Source of the DNA: G023898405 sp964368985
Lineage (GTDB): Bacteria; Myxococcota; UBA727; JABDBI01
Reading direction: 5' to 3'
DNA: 64,000 nt
Assembly (NCBI GenBank): GCA_964368985.1
Contig: CAYJDW010000002.1
Span: forward strand, 40,540 to 104,539
How positions within the stretch are numbered: position 1 is the stretch's first letter; each line of letters opens with the position of its first letter. Below the pieces are notes generated by a model that saw only the letters and a list, made by a program, of their open reading frames with translations, searched no databases and was not told where the DNA came from. The position numbers were made by a program, and so were the translations under genes. This document shows, piece by piece, positions 61,681-64,000 of the stretch.

Positions 61681-62034
61681 ATGAACAGTACTTTGCTTGA
61701 AAGCTGCAAGTCTACGTTTTATGCATGTACACAAGATCTGCCGCTCCTCAATGTAACTGAATATTTTGAAACAAACTGTACAGAGCCTTTTGACAATTGC
61801 ATGCGCCAATTGCTTTCGGTAAATGCTCCCTGGCCACAAGAATGCTATCAGGCAACGTCTTCATTGCCACCGATATGCAAGCAAAATGCGATTTTGCCCG
61901 GGCGGTTGCCAAGCGCGCTGTGCCGGGATTTGATGCTGATGATTTCTGCCATCCCGGATAAAAATAAAACATATCGGGCATTAAACAGATATTTTAACTA
62001 TTTTACTTCCACTTTTTTTCACCGAGAGTCCTAA
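61681..62034 (+). CDS. Cys-rich protein of unknown function
   Basis: A 117-residue protein with seven to eight Cys in its first ~85 residues (ESCKSTFYACTQD, ETNCTEPFDNCMRQ, QECYQATS, PPICKQN, LCRD). There is no signal peptide in the chosen frame. AGGAG lies 2 bases before the ATG, a tight spacing. The base composition is nearer the chromosome than its neighbours. It may be a secreted disulfide-rich protein with an unrecognised start, or a truncated gene. Function unknown. Confidence 0.5.
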   Translation: MNSTLLESCKSTFYACTQDLPLLNVTEYFETNCTEPFDNCMRQLLSVNAPWPQECYQATSSLPPICKQNAILPGRLPSALCRDLMLMISAIPDKNKTYRALNRYFNYFTSTFFHRES

Positions 62035-62137
62035 TTATTTGCCTTCACAATAAATCCCCAAGGTAAACTCCGTTAGAAAGTTAAGAATGAATAGATATTA
62101 ATGCATTACTACTATGGAATTCAGTTTTTATTTGAGG

Positions 62138-62143
62138 TATAAT
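62138..62143 (+). promoter_or_regulatory. Possible -10 box of the glycosyltransferase gene
   Basis: A perfect TATAAT lies 49 bases before the start codon. No good -35 is seen 17 bases upstream (TGGAAT), so an activator or an extended -10 would be needed. Confidence 0.35.
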
Positions 62144-62191
62144 AGTGAGTAGTGTTATGGATTTAAATTAATAATTTACAATAAAATTAAT

Positions 62192-63400
62192 ATGTTGGCG
62201 AATAAAATGAATAATATATATGGTAATTTCCATGCCTTTAAACAGGTAGGAAAAAAGTTTTCACTTGTTTTCTTGTGCATCTTCTCTTTAAGTCTAAGCA
62301 GTGAGGAATTCCCAAAGATACTGCATTTTATTTGGCTTGGTGGTGTTCCCTATAGCGAAAATATTAATACGGTTAATCAATGGATTGCTGAAAATGCCGA
62401 TTATAATATTATTATTTGGTACTCAGAAGAAGATCTAATTAATAGAGCTAGTAAGAAGCAAATTAGAATTAATAATAATAGTGATTTTAAAGCAATGCTT
62501 CAATCGGATTACCCTAGTGCACATAGCGTAAAAAAATATTTTAATGACACCTTTAAAGGGAAAAATGTCTCTATTAAAGCTCTGGAAAGTTTATGGGAAT
62601 CGCTCAAGCAAGAAAGGGAAACATCTTTGGATCAAGATTCTTTGCATTACGTAGCGCCATCCGATATTCAATCTCTAAAAGAAGCTTTTGATATGGAGGC
62701 TTTAAATCCAATTCCCCAAGCAAGAAATTTAGCAGCAGCCAGTGATATTGCTCGAGTTTTATTATTATATTATTTTGGGGGCATTTATTTCGATTTCGAT
62801 GTTAAGGCTGTCAATAGCTATAAATTAGCATTGGCTCCAAGTCCATTCGGCTTTAGAATGGACATAAAAGGAAACCAACAATGCAATAATTTATTAGCCT
62901 CTATTGGCCATTCTAAAAACATAGTAAATGTCGTTAGAAAAATGGCGAGCAATTATAATGAGATAATTCTCGACCATAAAGAAAAAAAGGTCTATGACGA
63001 TCATGATGTGTTGAGATATTTTAATGAATTGCAGAAGTATTTAGAAAAATGTTCTAAGCCTGGCCGATCTTTATATTTCACTATTTTAACCCAAAAAATA
63101 GATACAAGAGAACTGCCGCTTATAGACGGTTTTTGTCCTGGAAAAATTACTAGATTACAATATAAAAAATTTGGTGTTATTCCTGTCAGTGTTTCGCCTT
63201 CTGAGGAAGGGGCGAAAATGGGCATGAGTCTAAAAAAAGTAGCTTTAACTGTTGAAATTTCCGGCCCAGCTGTATTTGGCGAACTCATCACCAACCTAAA
63301 AAATGAGATTCAAAATAGCGCGAATTTTTCTATTGAAGATATTGCTATGCCCGAAGAATATTTTGGTATAAATACTACATTTATCAATTGGAGCCTTTAG
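62192..63400 (+). CDS. Secreted TcdA/TcdB-like glycosyltransferase
   Basis: A 402-residue protein with a signal peptide-like segment (about 20-37, KKFSLVFLCIFSLSLSS) and a glycosyltransferase domain. PKILHFIWLGGVPYSENI is the entry strand of the DXD sugar-transferase family, ASDIARVLLLYYFGGIYF carries the SD-x-x-R helix and DFD at 201-203 is the metal/UDP-sugar site. The pattern is that of clostridial large toxins and related effectors that glucosylate host GTPases, here with an export signal instead of toxin delivery domains. It ends FINWSL; a Trp near the end is common in the family. The group II intron fragment begins right at its 3' end, so the C-terminus may be altered. Strongly AT-rich. 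Confidence 0.75.
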   Translation: MLANKMNNIYGNFHAFKQVGKKFSLVFLCIFSLSLSSEEFPKILHFIWLGGVPYSENINTVNQWIAENADYNIIIWYSEEDLINRASKKQIRINNNSDFKAMLQSDYPSAHSVKKYFNDTFKGKNVSIKALESLWESLKQERETSLDQDSLHYVAPSDIQSLKEAFDMEALNPIPQARNLAAASDIARVLLLYYFGGIYFDFDVKAVNSYKLALAPSPFGFRMDIKGNQQCNNLLASIGHSKNIVNVVRKMASNYNEIILDHKEKKVYDDHDVLRYFNELQKYLEKCSKPGRSLYFTILTQKIDTRELPLIDGFCPGKITRLQYKKFGVIPVSVSPSEEGAKMGMSLKKVALTVEISGPAVFGELITNLKNEIQNSANFSIEDIAMPEEYFGINTTFINWSL

Positions 63401-63852
63401 CTTTAGTTCTCGGATTTAGTTCCACAGACTTGCATTTTGTACCTGGTAAGAAGAACAGTAGCTTCAACCTGTTAGGCTTTACTCACTATTGGGGCAAGTC
63501 AAGAAGAGGTTACTGGGCAGTTAAGCGCAAGACCGACAAAGGTCGACTTAGCGCGGCGATTAAACGTGTTGGTAAATGGTGCCGTGAAAATCGTCACAAG
63601 CCAATCAAAGAGCAAAATCGCATACTCAACACAAAGCTGCGAGGCCACTACGCTTACTACGGTATTAGCGGTAACTCAGCCGGCTTATCCCGATTCTGCT
63701 GCGAAGTAGAACGGCTCTGGATGAAATGGATAAGTCGGCGTTCCCGAAAGGCACCAAAGAGCTGGGAAAAGCTCAAAGGAATCCTTCGACGCTTCCCACT
63801 ACCCAAACCAATACCTATTCACTCTGTACTCCGCTACGTAGCGAATATCTAA
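63388..63852 (+). pseudogene. Group II intron maturase/reverse transcriptase, C-terminal fragment
   Basis: The frame encodes the conserved C-terminus of bacterial group II intron-encoded proteins: FNLLGFTHYWGKSRRGYWAV, KRKT, a long ICREN-like KWCRENRHKPIK, KLRGHYAYYGISGN and a final IHSVLRY. The palm and finger domains (including YADD) are absent, so it is 5'-truncated. It starts within the last codons of the glycosyltransferase gene. Domain V of the intron follows 6 bases after the stop. Confidence 0.85.
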
Positions 63853-63858
63853 TCTGAC

Positions 63859-63932
63859 GAGCCGGATGCGGGAATTCCGCACGTCCGGATCTGTGGGAGC
63901 CCTGGCGGAGTAATCTCCGGGGCCACCCGGCT
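63859..63932 (+). ncRNA. Group II intron domain V and 3' end
   Basis: 63859-63891 has the domain V form: GAGCCGGATGCGGG pairs with the strand ending TCCGGATC around a GAATTC-like turn and inner CCGCAC. A second hairpin (63896-63932, GGGAGCCCTGG...CCGGGG) follows where domain VI is expected. This is the RNA catalytic core end of the intron. The 5' half of the ribozyme is not present, so it cannot splice on its own. Confidence 0.75.
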
Positions 63933-64000
63933 GCTTCTTATACTCGGGTGACAATAACGTCAATGCTTTTAGTAAAGAACTGACAATGTGTCTTTACAGG

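Noticed and set aside
1..64000. tRNA, rRNA or prophage structural genes
   Set aside because: No cloverleaf, 16S/23S motifs or phage head/tail genes were recognised on reading both strands; short tRNAs could still be missed by eye.

Overview
The window looks like a chromosome segment of a Gram-negative bacterium related to Myxococcota or another deltaproteobacterial-type lineage, with a moderate to low G+C content and some clearly AT-rich islands. The evidence is family content: two long lipoproteins built from the Cys-rich DUF4215 (myxococcus-type disulfide) repeat, an outer-membrane barrel resembling the MXAN_2562 family, a HAMP-like membrane protein resembling MXAN_5187, many lipoproteins, and a type IV pilin-like protein. 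No rRNA, tRNA or CRISPR array was found by eye. The lineage is inferred from protein families only.

Layout. 1-8.3 kb: ABC ATPase, SpoU rRNA methylase, NlpC/P60-like lipoprotein and QueD on the minus strand; an S1-domain protein overlapping rimO on the plus strand; an ABC exporter half-transporter. 8.4-10.7 kb: an AT-rich accessory island with a large secreted protein of unknown function (possible EndoU-like motif) and decayed gene remnants. 10.7-19 kb: a five-gene operon for a peptidase-containing (C39/NHLM-type) ABC exporter, namely a small membrane protein, an HlyD-like adaptor and two complementary half-ABC proteins, followed by a 1012-residue phospholipase D-like protein that may be its cargo or partner. 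19-31.8 kb: mostly housekeeping genes (serS, GST, RluA-type pseudouridine synthase, nth, two tandem sodium-dependent transporters, M50-type membrane protease, dihydrouridine synthase) plus the first DUF4215 lipoprotein. 31.9-34.5 kb: a minus-strand operon with a degenerate subtilisin-like lipoprotein. 34.6-41.9 kb: phhA-phhB (phenylalanine to tyrosine) with a possible Tyr-rich leader peptide, an HD phosphohydrolase, a 5'-nucleotidase, a YciB-like protein and an RpoH-like sigma factor. 42-51.2 kb: a minus-strand block (HAMP and HEAT proteins, barrel fusion, asd, pyrG), rsmE, an RDD protein, a CDP-alcohol phosphatidyltransferase and ilvE.

51.4-60 kb is the most unusual conserved part. It holds two proteins with the topology and Pro-loop motif of pentameric ligand-gated ion channels. 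One is followed after 5 nt by a calcineurin-type phosphoesterase fused to a LivJ-like periplasmic binding domain, which suggests a split receptor of sensor plus channel. trpS and the second DUF4215 lipoprotein lie between the two channel genes. 60-64 kb is an AT-rich accessory end: remnants of an HTH regulator and a serine recombinase, a small secreted Lys-rich protein, a Cys-rich protein, a secreted TcdA/TcdB-like glycosyltransferase, and a 5'-truncated group II intron (maturase C-terminus plus domain V).

A dispersed palindromic repeat (core CCCGCAAGCGGG) occurs at four intact loci and one degraded one, twice as an inverted pair (REPIN-like). A different 132-bp cloverleaf-like palindrome lies before the HD gene. 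The secreted glycosyltransferase, PLD-like protein, C39 exporter and possible EndoU protein together suggest a host- or competitor-directed lifestyle; that is inference.
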